From NCBI GenBank assembly GCA_903916755.1, contig CAIWXW010000098.1, positions 1-38,441 of the forward strand: a stretch of DNA of 38,441 bases. The letters are read 5' to 3'. The notes beneath the pieces are model-generated. The model was not told the DNA's origin. It was given only the letters and a program-made list of their open reading frames with translations, and did no database searches. Both the position numbers and the translations under genes were made by a program. Origin of the DNA: an uncultured Opitutaceae bacterium. Lineage in GTDB: Bacteria > Verrucomicrobiota > Verrucomicrobiia > Opitutales > Opitutaceae. This document shows positions 16,410 to 24,860 of the stretch, piece by piece (within the stretch, counting starts at the first letter, position 1; each line of letters opens with the position of its first letter).

Positions 16410-19400
16410 TTAGAAGTCCAGCTTGGCGCCGATTTCGGCCTGGTACCGGGAGAGATCGGTAAAGGTCGTGACCGGGTCGAGCGTGTTCGAGTTGAAGTAG
16501 TAGATGTACTGGCCCTGGCCGCCGTTGCCGGCCGCGTTGTAGCTGGCGCCCGCCACGCGACGGTAGTACGGGAAGTCCTCGCCGCTCACGATGCCCCAGC
16601 TGCGATTGAAGAGATTCGCGAAGTTGGTGCAATCGACGTACAGCGAGAGGCGGGCGTGGCCCGTGATCGGGATGCGCTGCTCGAGATGGACGTCGATCGT
16701 GTGCTCCCAGGGGCTGTAGGCCGTGTTGCGGCCGACAATCTTGCCCATCTCGTTGCGCAGGGACGAGGTCGACAGCCAGCTGAAGAAGTTGGCTTCCTCC
16801 GTCGCGCTGTTCCAGCCGACCTTCGGGTCGCTCGGGCCCGAGGGGACGTAGAACAGATCGTTGCTGCTGAATCCGTCGCCGTTGGCGTCACCCGTGAAGG
16901 TCCAGGTGTAGGGATGGCCGCTCTGCACGCGGAAGACCGCGGTCAGGACCGTCTTGGCCTTCGCGTCGTTGAAGAAGTTGAACTGGCGCGAGAGCTGCGC
17001 GACGAACTTCTGCGGGACGTTGTAGTCGGAGGTGGCCGCGACATCCTCGTTCGGATTGGCGTAGGCGCGGCTGGTGAAGTTCGACGAGGCCACCGACGAG
17101 CGCAGGGCGCTCACATCGGTCGCGTGCTCATGCGTCCAGTAGAACGAGAAGGACCAGTCGTGGATCATCGGCCGGGCAATCGCCAGGGTCGTGTCGGCCG
17201 ACATGCCATGGTCGGTGTTCACGAGCTCGTAGGCGTTGTTGAAGTTCGTGTTCTGCACCAGGGTCGCGGACCCGGCCGAGGTCGACGAGGTCGGGACACC
17301 CACGACACCGGTGTTGAAGCCGGGGTAGATGTTGCCGTTGAAGCGCTGGCGGCCGTCCGGCATGAACTGCGAGCCGGAGGTGGCGCGGAGCTGGTTCCAG
17401 ACCTTCCAGCTGGCGGCCTTCTCGACGCGCAGGTAGTCCTGCTCGGCCGTGAAGACCAGGTTCAGCCAGGGCAGCTCATGATCGATCGCGATGTTGGTCT
17501 TCCACGACGCCGGCGGCTTGAAGCCCTTCTGGACGAAGTTGAGGATCGGCACCGGGGGGCTGCCCGCGGGAACCTGCTGGGTGAACGGGTTCGGATTGAA
17601 CGTCAGGGTCGCATCGACCGCCGCCGTCGGGGTGACGCGGCCAAGGGTGCCGTTCATGTCATAGGAGTCCGCCAGCCACACCGCGGGGTTCGTGCCCTGG
17701 AAGAGGCCGGCGCCGCCGCGGACCTGGGTCTTGAGACCATCCATCTTCGGGAGATCGTAGTTGAACGAGAGCCGGGGCTCGACGGTGTAGTTGCCGTTGT
17801 CCGTGTAGGTGTTGTTATAACCGAACGCGTTGACGAACGGGGCATTGTAGAGCGGCTTGTTCGAAACGTACGGGTCGTCCACGCGGACGCCGTAGGTCAG
17901 GGTCAGCTTGTCCGAAGGACGCCACTGGTCCTGGATGCCGGCGCCGAAGATGGTGTACGCGAAGTTGGCGAAGGCCGCCGAGATCGGGTTGCCATTGAGG
18001 CCGGTCGCCAGGGAGTAGGACGTGATGCCGTTGCCCGCGGCGAACGCGGCGGCATTGTTGAACGTGTAGCTGCCGTAGGCGGCCTGGACGAAGTCATCCA
18101 GGGCCCAGCTGCGGTCGGAATCCACGCCGGCGGTGATCTTGTGATTGCCGATCGTGTAGTCGCCGTAGAACTTGCCGACCGTGTCGCTCGTGAAGGTCAG
18201 GTTCAGCTGGCGGGAGAATTCCGTGCCGAGGTGGACGGTGCCCGAGGTGGTGGCGGCGCCGGTCGCGACGATCGTGCCGGGGACGTTCGCGATGAACACC
18301 TCGGGGAACGGCGTGCCGTTGTTGATCGGGGAGGCCACATACTTGGTGTATTCGGCCGTCAGCTCCGTGTGGAGGTCAGGCGTCCAGTTCGAGTCGATCT
18401 GGGCTTCCCAGGCGTTCGTCAGGCGGGGCTGCTGGTACCAGTAGTTGCTGAGGGACGTCGTGCCGGAGGCGTTGAAGCTCGCGAACTGCGGGACGGTCGT
18501 GTCGTTGCGCCGGTAGGTGACCGACAGGCGGTGCTGGTCGGAGATGACCCAGTCGATCTTGCCGACGTAGGTCTTGCCGGTGCTCAGCGCGTTGGCGTTC
18601 AGGTTGCCGGCGGCGTAGTTATACTTGGTCTGCGCGGTGGAGACGATCGAGGCCAGGGTGGTGGCGTCCGGGACGTAGGCCGGGCTCGGCGGCGCCGAGA
18701 CGTTGTGGATGTAGTCGTAGGCGAAGAAGAAGAAGAGATGGTTCTTGATCAACGGGCCGCTGAACGTGGCGGTGTCGCGGTAGTTGCGATAGGTCTCCTG
18801 GGCTCCCGTGACCGGGTTCTTGCCGCGCAGGGCCTGGTCGGAGTAGGAGTAGCGGAAGGAACCGTGGAAGTCATTCGTGCCGGATTTGATGACCGCGTCA
18901 ATCAGGGCGCCGGTGAAGCCGGTGAACTGGATGTCGTAGGGGTCGAGCTGAATCGAAACGGACTGCAGGGCGTCGTACGGAATCGGGCTGAACCAGGAGG
19001 ACGTCCCGTTGCCGTTGAGGCCGAAGGTGTCGTTCACCTGCACGCCGTCGATCAGGTAGGAGTTGTAGCGGTAGTTCTGGCCGGCCGCGCTCAGCTGGTA
19101 CTCACCGGTGGAAGTATTCTCCACCAGGGTGAAGCGCGAGTCGTTCTGGGCCAGATCCTGCAGATCCTGGCGGATGCTGGGGGTCTGGGTGACGGCGTAG
19201 GCGTCAAGAGTGTTGACCGTGCCGGTCTTGTTCACCCCGAAGGTGTCGCCGCGCTCTTCCTGGACGCTCATGGCCTCGAGGGTGATCACCTCGGAGCTGA
19301 CCGTGAAGTTAACGTCGGGCGTGGTGCCGAGCTCGATGTAGGTGCCCGCCTGGGTCGAGGGCGCCATGCCGGGGGCCGAGACCGTGATGGAGTAGGGCCC

Positions 19401-19640
19401 ACCGAGGCGCAGACCGGAGAAGTTGTACTCGCCGTTGCCCTGCGTGACCGCAGTGGAGCGGGAATTGGTCGACGTGTTGGTCGCGACAACCGTCGCGCCG
19501 GCAACTGCCTTGCCACCCTTATCGGTGACGAAGCCGGCAATTGAGCCCGTCGTGGCGCTCTGACCGAAGACGCTATTGGTGAGTACGAAAAGCAGGGCAA
19601 AGAGCCCCGCCAGCAGGTATCGCGGTGATTTGTAATGCAT
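16410..19640 (-). CDS. Oar-like TonB-dependent outer-membrane receptor with N-terminal carboxypeptidase-regulatory-like domain
   Basis: 1076 aa. A signal peptide (about 1-26, ending SVFGQS) is followed by a transthyretin-like domain (about 30-118, GSIAGFVTDKGGKAVAGATV). A plug-like region comes next (RYNSYLIDGVQVNDTFGLNG), then a long beta-barrel rich in alternating aromatic residues that ends in Phe, as required for BAM insertion. The TTR-plus-barrel architecture matches Oar-type receptors, used for export or import of large substrates. The ligand is unknown, and no substrate-binding SusD partner is encoded nearby. It is divergent from an ECF sigma factor, but no anti-sigma gene lies next to either. 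No strong ribosome-binding site is seen before the ATG at 19640. Confidence 0.85.
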   Translation of the reverse strand: MHYKSPRYLLAGLFALLFVLTNSVFGQSATTGSIAGFVTDKGGKAVAGATVVATNTSTNSRSTAVTQGNGEYNFSGLRLGGPYSITVSAPGMAPSTQAGTYIELGTTPDVNFTVSSEVITLEAMSVQEERGDTFGVNKTGTVNTLDAYAVTQTPSIRQDLQDLAQNDSRFTLVENTSTGEYQLSAAGQNYRYNSYLIDGVQVNDTFGLNGNGTSSWFSPIPYDALQSVSIQLDPYDIQFTGFTGALIDAVIKSGTNDFHGSFRYSYSDQALRGKNPVTGAQETYRNYRDTATFSGPLIKNHLFFFFAYDYIHNVSAPPSPAYVPDATTLASIVSTAQTKYNYAAGNLNANALSTGKTYVGKIDWVISDQHRLSVTYRRNDTTVPQFASFNASGTTSLSNYWYQQPRLTNAWEAQIDSNWTPDLHTELTAEYTKYVASPINNGTPFPEVFIANVPGTIVATGAATTSGTVHLGTEFSRQLNLTFTSDTVGKFYGDYTIGNHKITAGVDSDRSWALDDFVQAAYGSYTFNNAAAFAAGNGITSYSLATGLNGNPISAAFANFAYTIFGAGIQDQWRPSDKLTLTYGVRVDDPYVSNKPLYNAPFVNAFGYNNTYTDNGNYTVEPRLSFNYDLPKMDGLKTQVRGGAGLFQGTNPAVWLADSYDMNGTLGRVTPTAAVDATLTFNPNPFTQQVPAGSPPVPILNFVQKGFKPPASWKTNIAIDHELPWLNLVFTAEQDYLRVEKAASWKVWNQLRATSGSQFMPDGRQRFNGNIYPGFNTGVVGVPTSSTSAGSATLVQNTNFNNAYELVNTDHGMSADTTLAIARPMIHDWSFSFYWTHEHATDVSALRSSVASSNFTSRAYANPNEDVAATSDYNVPQKFVAQLSRQFNFFNDAKAKTVLTAVFRVQSGHPYTWTFTGDANGDGFSSNDLFYVPSGPSDPKVGWNSATEEANFFSWLSTSSLRNEMGKIVGRNTAYSPWEHTIDVHLEQRIPITGHARLSLYVDCTNFANLFNRSWGIVSGEDFPYYRRVAGASYNAAGNGGQGQYIYYFNSNTLDPVTTFTDLSRYQAEIGAKLDF

Positions 19641-20074
19641 GGTGTTGGTGTGTACTGACTACTTACGAAACAGAGGGTAAATTGACCACTGGCGCCATAT
19701 GCGCCGAAAGGATGGGGGCAGGGATGAAGGAAATGCCTTCGTCCCAGAGTTTATCAAGCCTCGATCCTGCCCTTCTGCCCCGTGTCACCGTTTCTTAACA
19801 AGTGGACGAACAGTCAAAGGCTAGGTGGAAGCGTGAGGATCAAAATGCAGGAGGGATGCCAAGGGCGAGATTATTTTTGAACGAATGTGAACGATGCGTT
19901 TTGCGAAAAGCCGCGCGTTTACTGTGCATTTTGCACGAAAAAAAGGGCGTTCGGAGCCACCAGCCAAGGGGTTTCAGTTTTTCATATGTTTGATATTCAT
20001 AATGTTGTGTCACAGACACCGGTGGTTGGCACGCATCAAGGTAAAGGGGAAGGCAACTCCAGACCCATCCACTT
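19641..20074. promoter_or_regulatory. 434-bp divergent intergenic region, receptor / ECF sigma factor
   Basis: No convincing gene is present, and base composition is clearly more AT-rich than the flanks, especially at 19870-20010. It must hold the promoters of both divergent genes. On the plus strand CATAAT (19998-20003) is the best -10 for the sigma gene, but its -35 is poor. Short inverted repeats are scattered through it: GGCGC/GCGCC (19691-19705), a 10-bp hairpin (19721-19745), GTGCA-TTT-TGCAC (19924-19936), GTGTC-ACA-GACAC (20007-20019) and the palindrome CACCGGTG (20017-20024). These are candidate operators or leader structures; none matches a site I recognise. Confidence 0.5.
19721..19745 (-). 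promoter_or_regulatory. leader hairpin upstream of the receptor gene
   Basis: GGGATGAAGG pairs with CCTTCGTCCC (one G-T wobble, 10 bp, loop AAATG). It sits 81-105 nt before the receptor ATG. There is no T-run on either side, so it is not a standard terminator. It could be a 5'-UTR element or a protein-binding site. Confidence 0.4.
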
Positions 20075-20818
20075 ATGAATACCACGACCTCCCCCGCCCC
20101 GACCCAGACCGCTCCGTCCGCCGCCCGTACCGAACGCTCGATCGCCGCTCAGGCCGGAGCCGCTCATGACGCCGAGTTGGTCAGCCGCTTCAACAAGGGC
20201 GAGGAGTCCGCCTTTCTGGAGATCATGACCCGGTATCAGGCCAAGATCTTCACCGTGACCCAGGGGCTGCTCCACAACCGGGGCGATGCCGAAGAGATCA
20301 CCCAGGACACCTTCGTCCGCGCCCACCGCAATCTCGGGGGCTTCCGCGGGGATTCCTCGCTCGCCACCTGGCTGCACCGGATCGCGGTCAACCTGGCCCG
20401 CAACCGTTACTGGTACTTCTTCCGCCGCCGCCGGCACGCCACGCTCTCCCTCGACTGCCCGATCAGCGACGAAAGCGACGCCACCCTCTCCGACCTGATC
20501 TGCGCCGACGCGCCCGATCCGGCCCGGATCAGCACCCGCGAGGAGTTCGGTACCCTGGTTTCCGAGTGCATGGACACCCTCGAGTCCCACCACCGCGAGG
20601 TGCTGGTCCTCCGGAATGTCCACAACCATTCCTACGACGAGATCGCCGCCCGCCTGGGGATCAACGTCGGCACGGTCAAGAGCCGGATCGCCCGAGCCCG
20701 GGAAAGCCTTCGCGTGAAGCTGGCGGAAACCTGCCCGGAGTTCGCCCCGGATGCCGACCCCTCCGACTGGTTCGAGCCCGTCCGCAATCCGGGCCGCCTC
20801 GTGCCGGCCTGGGCCTAA
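20075..20818 (+). CDS. ECF-type RNA polymerase sigma factor (RpoE-like)
   Basis: 247 aa, slightly long because of a roughly 30-residue Thr/Pro/Ala-rich N-terminal leader. Sigma region 2 spans about residues 35-110 (AFLEIMTRYQAKIFTV, DAEEITQDTFVRAHRNL, ATWLHRIAVNLARNRYWYF). Region 4 spans about 165-225 (LESHHREVLVLRNV, SYDEIAARLGINVGTVKSRI), the helix-turn-helix that binds the -35 element. The tail of about 25 residues is rich in Asp and Pro. No anti-sigma factor gene follows: a terminator comes next and then a convergent gene. Regulation may therefore be transcriptional, or through an anti-sigma factor elsewhere. The divergent receptor gene is an obvious candidate target, by position only. 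Confidence 0.9.
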   Translation: MNTTTSPAPTQTAPSAARTERSIAAQAGAAHDAELVSRFNKGEESAFLEIMTRYQAKIFTVTQGLLHNRGDAEEITQDTFVRAHRNLGGFRGDSSLATWLHRIAVNLARNRYWYFFRRRRHATLSLDCPISDESDATLSDLICADAPDPARISTREEFGTLVSECMDTLESHHREVLVLRNVHNHSYDEIAARLGINVGTVKSRIARARESLRVKLAETCPEFAPDADPSDWFEPVRNPGRLVPAWA

Positions 20819-20841
20819 CTTAGCCAGGGATCACTTAACCT

Positions 20842-20874
20842 CCCCGGGATCGCTCTGCGGTCCCGGGGTTTTTT
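20842..20874 (+). terminator. rho-independent terminator of the ECF sigma factor gene
   Basis: CCCCGGGA (20842-20849) pairs with TCCCGGGG (20861-20868), followed by six T residues. It lies 23 nt after the sigma-factor stop and between convergent genes. Confidence 0.88.
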
Positions 20875-20913
20875 AATGAGCGGGGCCCTTCGTCGGTCCC
20901 GTGTCGCCCGACC

Positions 20914-22602
20914 CTAATAGGTGGGCGTCGCCAAGGGGCTGTTCACGTCCGCACTGCCCACCCCCACGATCCGCCAGTTATTGACCGGGGTCGAGGGGAT
21001 CACATGGTGCCGTTCCACCCAGTCGATCAACAGATCGCGGATGGGCACGCTGGCCCGCATGACGACGGGTGCGGTCTTGAACATCGCGTACCCGCCGCCA
21101 CCGCTGTAGCGGTAGTTGTTCATCGCCAGTCGGAAGGTCTGGTCGGGCTGCAGCGGCGCCCCGTGATACATAAGATGCTGGATCCGATCACCATAGGGAC
21201 GACTAATGTCCATTTCGTAGGAGACGCCCTCGGCCTTGTCGAAGTTGTAGAGATAGAAGTCAGGGTTCACCAGCTGGCTCAGGGTCTTGCCGGGCGCATA
21301 GGGCAGGAAAAACCGCGCCGAATGCTCCAGGGCCTCCTTCAGCTGCCGGCCGGTGGCCTGCACGACGACCAGGGTATTCTCATACACATAGAGGGCGGCC
21401 AGCTCCCGCACCGTCGTCTGCCCCGCGTGGATCCGCGCCTGGGGGTTGAAGACCGACGCCAGCGAGACGTCCGCCGAGCCCGCCTCCAGCTGCACCCGCT
21501 GGACCAGGTCGAGCATGGCCGAATCCGCGAAATTTGAGCGGGAATCGAGATCACGGTCACAGGTGCCCACGGGTTGGGACAGCCAGCGCTCGGTCTCCTC
21601 ATGATAGGGCTTGGCCAGCCGAAGAACCTCCGGATCGGGGGTGACGCCCTGCATCGAGAGCGAGACGCTGGACTTGGCCGTGACCTGCCAGGCCCCACCG
21701 CCCGCCCGCTCGAAATAGAGGTCGGCCTTGATGAGGTGGTCGCCCCACCGCCCCGCCTGCGCCAGCAGGACACCGTTGACCACCAAATTGGGAACGTCCT
21801 GGTGGGTATGGCCCATCAGGATCAGGTCCACGCCCGGCACCTCGCGGGCGATGGCGATCGCGCGATTCTCATTTGGCACCGCCCCGACGGCGGTGGCACC
21901 CGTGCCCAGGTTCTGCTCGAGACCCATGTGCATGGTGATCACTACCGCGTCGACATGCTCGTCCCGGCGGAGCACGGCGACCCATTTGCGGGCCTCCGCC
22001 ACCGGCTCGCGGAATTCCAAGCCGGGATAGTTTTCCGGACCGTCCCAATAGGGAACACCGGGCGTCGTCAGTCCGAGGATGCCGATCCGCACTCCCTTCA
22101 CCTCCTTGACGATGTAGGGGGTGTAGGCCGATTGGCCGGTGTCCTTGCGGTAGATGTTGGCCGAGATCCACGGAAACCGGGCCTCCGCGTGCGCCTTGTC
22201 CTGCACCGCCAGGCCAAAATTGAAGTCATGGTTGCCCAGCGCCATCGAGTCATAGTGCAGGTAGTTCATCACCAGCATCATGGGGTCGATCGGGGCGTTG
22301 TTACGCCGCGCGTGAAAGTAGACCAGCGGATTGCCCTCCAGCGTGTCGCCGCTGTCCACCAGCAGGAGCCAGGGGTCGTCGGAGCGCAGCCGCTGGAGGA
22401 CACTCGAAATCTTGGCCAGGCCCCCCTCGTACGGAAAATCATTCGAATAATCGACGGGATAGATCCGGCCGTGCAGGTCGGTGGTCGAGGCCAGCGTGAC
22501 GTGGGCGTACGCCGCGCCGTCGGGCGCCGGCGCGGCGCCGAGCGCCGAGGCCAGGCCCAGCAGGGCGACCGGCCAGAGAAGAAGGGCGGCGGGGGTTCTC
22601 AC
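20914..22602 (-). CDS. periplasmic 2',3'-cyclic-nucleotide phosphodiesterase / nucleotidase (CpdB/UshA family)
   Basis: 562 aa from a GTG start with a signal peptide (about 1-23). The metallophosphoesterase core is complete: TTDLHG (Asp42, His44), DSGDT (83-87), GNHDFNFG (123-130), the HMGLE block and GHTHQD. The C-terminal 5'-nucleotidase domain has NNYRYSGGGGYAMF, which clamps the base. TTDLHG and the NNYR-SGGGG loop are more like CpdB (2',3'-cyclic nucleotides and 3'-nucleotides) than UshA, but substrate class cannot be settled by eye. It starts within the stop codon of the upstream nuclease gene (GTGA, 4-nt overlap), so the two proteins are made together. Confidence 0.87.
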   Translation of the reverse strand: MRTPAALLLWPVALLGLASALGAAPAPDGAAYAHVTLASTTDLHGRIYPVDYSNDFPYEGGLAKISSVLQRLRSDDPWLLLVDSGDTLEGNPLVYFHARRNNAPIDPMMLVMNYLHYDSMALGNHDFNFGLAVQDKAHAEARFPWISANIYRKDTGQSAYTPYIVKEVKGVRIGILGLTTPGVPYWDGPENYPGLEFREPVAEARKWVAVLRRDEHVDAVVITMHMGLEQNLGTGATAVGAVPNENRAIAIAREVPGVDLILMGHTHQDVPNLVVNGVLLAQAGRWGDHLIKADLYFERAGGGAWQVTAKSSVSLSMQGVTPDPEVLRLAKPYHEETERWLSQPVGTCDRDLDSRSNFADSAMLDLVQRVQLEAGSADVSLASVFNPQARIHAGQTTVRELAALYVYENTLVVVQATGRQLKEALEHSARFFLPYAPGKTLSQLVNPDFYLYNFDKAEGVSYEMDISRPYGDRIQHLMYHGAPLQPDQTFRLAMNNYRYSGGGGYAMFKTAPVVMRASVPIRDLLIDWVERHHVIPSTPVNNWRIVGVGSADVNSPLATPTY

Positions 22603-23672
22603 GGCGCAGGGGGGGCTTGCTTGGTCGCCTGCCGCTGAACCAGCTCGGACTGCAGGAACACGTCGGGACCGGCTTCGCGCCAGGCCGTGAGCCAGAGGGA
22701 TCCGAGCATCTGCGATCCCTTGAGGATCTGTTCCTCGATGAACGGCTTGCCGTCCAGGCTACCCGGGGTGCCGTCGGCCTTGAGCTTGCCCTCCTTCTCC
22801 AGCCGGTAGAGGGGCTCGACCTCCTTGTTCTGCCCGATGACGAAATTCATGATCGCGACAAAAATGGGGCTCCGTCCGTCGGGCCGCACTGCCGTGTCGA
22901 GGACCTGCGCCGGAACGACGCGCGGCTCGAGGCTCTTTTCGGTGATGCCCGCGCGGCCAATGAACCCGCCGCCGGCGCCGCCGCCGTCGATCCAGTCATG
23001 GATCGACGACCGCCGCGTGTAGCCATTCGGATTGGACACCTTCCAGCCGAATCCGCCCCAGCCATGATGGTGGACCGTGACGTGCAGGGGCTGGGAGCTG
23101 TCGCCCACAAAATGGCCCATCAGGCCCATCAATTCGACGATCAGGCTCTCGGTGTTGGCCACATCGGCCGGCGTGCCGTACTGGCGGTAAGTTTTCCATT
23201 GGGAAAAGAGCTCCTGCAGCTGCCCGTAGTCGTTGGCGACCGCCCAGGGCAGGGTCCCGGGCAGCTGGTAGCGGTGGTTGTAGTCCCGTTCCGGCTCGAG
23301 CGGCGGGAACTGATCGGCGTGCGCGGCCCGGGCGGCGGCGAACTGCACGATGAAGTCGTCCAGGAAGGGCGTGACCGTCGTCGGATCGATGCCGGCGGCG
23401 GTAAGCTGTTCCAGATCGATGTCGTGCTCCTGGTCGACGATCTGGCGGAACGGGCCGCTGTGCGAGCTCCGCCAGCGGTCCGGCTCGGTCCCGAGGAAGA
23501 CGATCCGCTGCGCGTTGACCCCGTCCCGCACAAAGGCCGGAAAATCCGCCGGCAGGGAATTGAGGGCCAGCTGGTTGATGGCTCGGTGGGTCGGGGCGGC
23601 CCAGGCGTGCAGGGCCACCGGCAAGGCCGCCGCGAAGAAGACGGAAAGACAGAGGGGGAGGCGCATTTTCAT
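22599..23672 (-). CDS. secreted S1/P1-type zinc nuclease
   Basis: 357 aa with a signal peptide ending at HA/W. The mature protein begins at Trp24 (WAAPTHRAINQLAL), whose amino group and side chain are zinc ligands in this family. GHFVGDSSQPLHV (186-198) supplies further His/Asp ligands (His187, Asp191, His197), and DYNHRYQ and SIHDWID are also family-like. S1/P1 nucleases cut single-stranded DNA and RNA to 5'-nucleotides in the periplasm or outside. Distantly related zinc phospholipase C enzymes share the fold, but the nuclease is the better match. It is overlapped by the CpdB-like gene and lies 35 nt after the amidase stop. Confidence 0.82.
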   Translation of the reverse strand: MKMRLPLCLSVFFAAALPVALHAWAAPTHRAINQLALNSLPADFPAFVRDGVNAQRIVFLGTEPDRWRSSHSGPFRQIVDQEHDIDLEQLTAAGIDPTTVTPFLDDFIVQFAAARAAHADQFPPLEPERDYNHRYQLPGTLPWAVANDYGQLQELFSQWKTYRQYGTPADVANTESLIVELMGLMGHFVGDSSQPLHVTVHHHGWGGFGWKVSNPNGYTRRSSIHDWIDGGGAGGGFIGRAGITEKSLEPRVVPAQVLDTAVRPDGRSPIFVAIMNFVIGQNKEVEPLYRLEKEGKLKADGTPGSLDGKPFIEEQILKGSQMLGSLWLTAWREAGPDVFLQSELVQRQATKQAPPAP

Positions 23673-23707
23673 GATAGGGGGGGGGATGCCGGTGGGGCGG
23701 AGAAGAG

Positions 23708-24853
23708 TCAGGACGGACGGCGGGGCGGTTGGAAGCCTTTGGGCGGAGCGGATTCCGGAGCCGCGGGAACAGCCGGAAGCAGATGCGCAGCCGCCGGGGC
23801 CATTCCGTGCGCCGCACCCGGACGAAGGCTATCGATGGCCGCGACATAGGCGTGGATCCCCGCCAGCATGGCCTCTGCCATCTCCTGCCGAAACGCGGGC
23901 GTCGCCACGCGCCGGCCCTCCGCGTCATTGGTGAGGAAGGCGGATTCGACCAGGATGCCGGGACAATTGAGCGGCCGGAGCACGCCCAGGTGCCGCAGGC
24001 GCTCGCCCCGGTCCTCCGTGCCGAGGCGGCGGTGCAGTTCCTCGTGCATCGCATGGGCGAAGAGCACGCTCCAGGCGTTGAAGCGAACGACCGAGGCCAG
24101 GCCCAGCTCGCCGTCATCGACTCCGGAACCCCAAGACGCGGTGGCGCGCTGGTGCTCCGGCGGGAAGGTATAGACCTCCGTGCCGTGAGAGCTCACGTCC
24201 GAAGCCGTGCCGCCGGCGTTGAAATGTATGCTGAGGAAGAGATCGGCGTGCTTCGTGTTGGCGAATTCCGCGCGCAGAGGCAGGTCAACCTTGGGATCGT
24301 TCGCGAAGCGGCTGTCGTTGGTGCGGGTCATCACCACCTGGTAGCCCTGCGCCTCGAGCAATTTCCGCAGCCGCAGGCCCACATCGAGGGTGAAGGTTTT
24401 CTCCATCAGATGGAGCCGGGGATTCTGGGTGCCATTGTCCGAGCCGCCATGCCCGGGATCGATCGCGATCACATGCACGGAGGGCGGCGGCGGGGACGCC
24501 GCCGGACGCAGGAGCGGCAGCAACCGGTGCTCGAAATCGATCCGGCTGAAATAGAGCTGGCCGGCGCGCACGACCGTCGGGTCGCCCAGGAAGATCTTCA
24601 GCCCGTCGAGGCTGATTTCCTTGAGGTCGGTGGCGCCCGGGGCCGGCACCTCCAGGTGGTGGGCGCCGTCGCTGAGCAGCAGCCGTTTGGCGCCCTCATA
24701 GCGCACCTTGAGCCCGAGCCGGGCCGCGACGTCGGTCGCGCGCACGTATTCCACCCTGCCAATGCGCACATTGGCGATCGGGGTCGGCCCCGCGGCGCGC
24801 AGGAGGGCCGCGCCAAGCAAAAAGCCCAGCAGACGGAGAGCCGCCCGCGCCAT
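23708..24853 (-). CDS. N-acetylmuramoyl-L-alanine amidase (Amidase_3)
   Basis: 381 aa from the ATG at 24853, which gives a clean signal peptide; further upstream the frame overlaps infC. Residues 25-115 resemble the copper-amine-oxidase-like / AMIN-type N-terminal domain of such enzymes (VEYVRATDVAARLGLKV). A proline linker leads to the catalytic domain: DPGHGG (His135), LMEKTFTLDVGLRL (Glu151), LSIHFNA (His210) and the catalytic Glu303 in ILVESAFLTND. All zinc ligands and the catalytic acid are present. It cleaves the bond between MurNAc and the stem peptide, acting in cell separation or wall turnover. The C terminus is an Ala/Pro-rich tail. It starts 7 nt after the infC stop. Confidence 0.9.
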   Translation of the reverse strand: MARAALRLLGFLLGAALLRAAGPTPIANVRIGRVEYVRATDVAARLGLKVRYEGAKRLLLSDGAHHLEVPAPGATDLKEISLDGLKIFLGDPTVVRAGQLYFSRIDFEHRLLPLLRPAASPPPPSVHVIAIDPGHGGSDNGTQNPRLHLMEKTFTLDVGLRLRKLLEAQGYQVVMTRTNDSRFANDPKVDLPLRAEFANTKHADLFLSIHFNAGGTASDVSSHGTEVYTFPPEHQRATASWGSGVDDGELGLASVVRFNAWSVLFAHAMHEELHRRLGTEDRGERLRHLGVLRPLNCPGILVESAFLTNDAEGRRVATPAFRQEMAEAMLAGIHAYVAAIDSLRPGAAHGMAPAAAHLLPAVPAAPESAPPKGFQPPRRPS

Positions 24854-24860
24854 GGCCCGA

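Noticed and set aside
12422-16413. Long plus-strand open frames opposite the TMTC-like pair
   Set aside because: They are Arg/Gln/Pro-rich mirror frames of TPR-coding DNA. The repeat regularity they show is inherited from the TPRs.
16656-19544. 962-codon open frame on the plus strand opposite the TonB-dependent receptor
   Set aside because: The receptor on the other strand has a signal peptide, domain order and terminator; the antisense frame is low-complexity Val/Gly/Arg sequence with no family features.
19802-20169. Small open frames in the receptor/sigma-factor intergenic region
   Set aside because: No ribosome-binding sites, no homology I recognise, and one overlaps the sigma-factor start. 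The region is better explained as regulatory.
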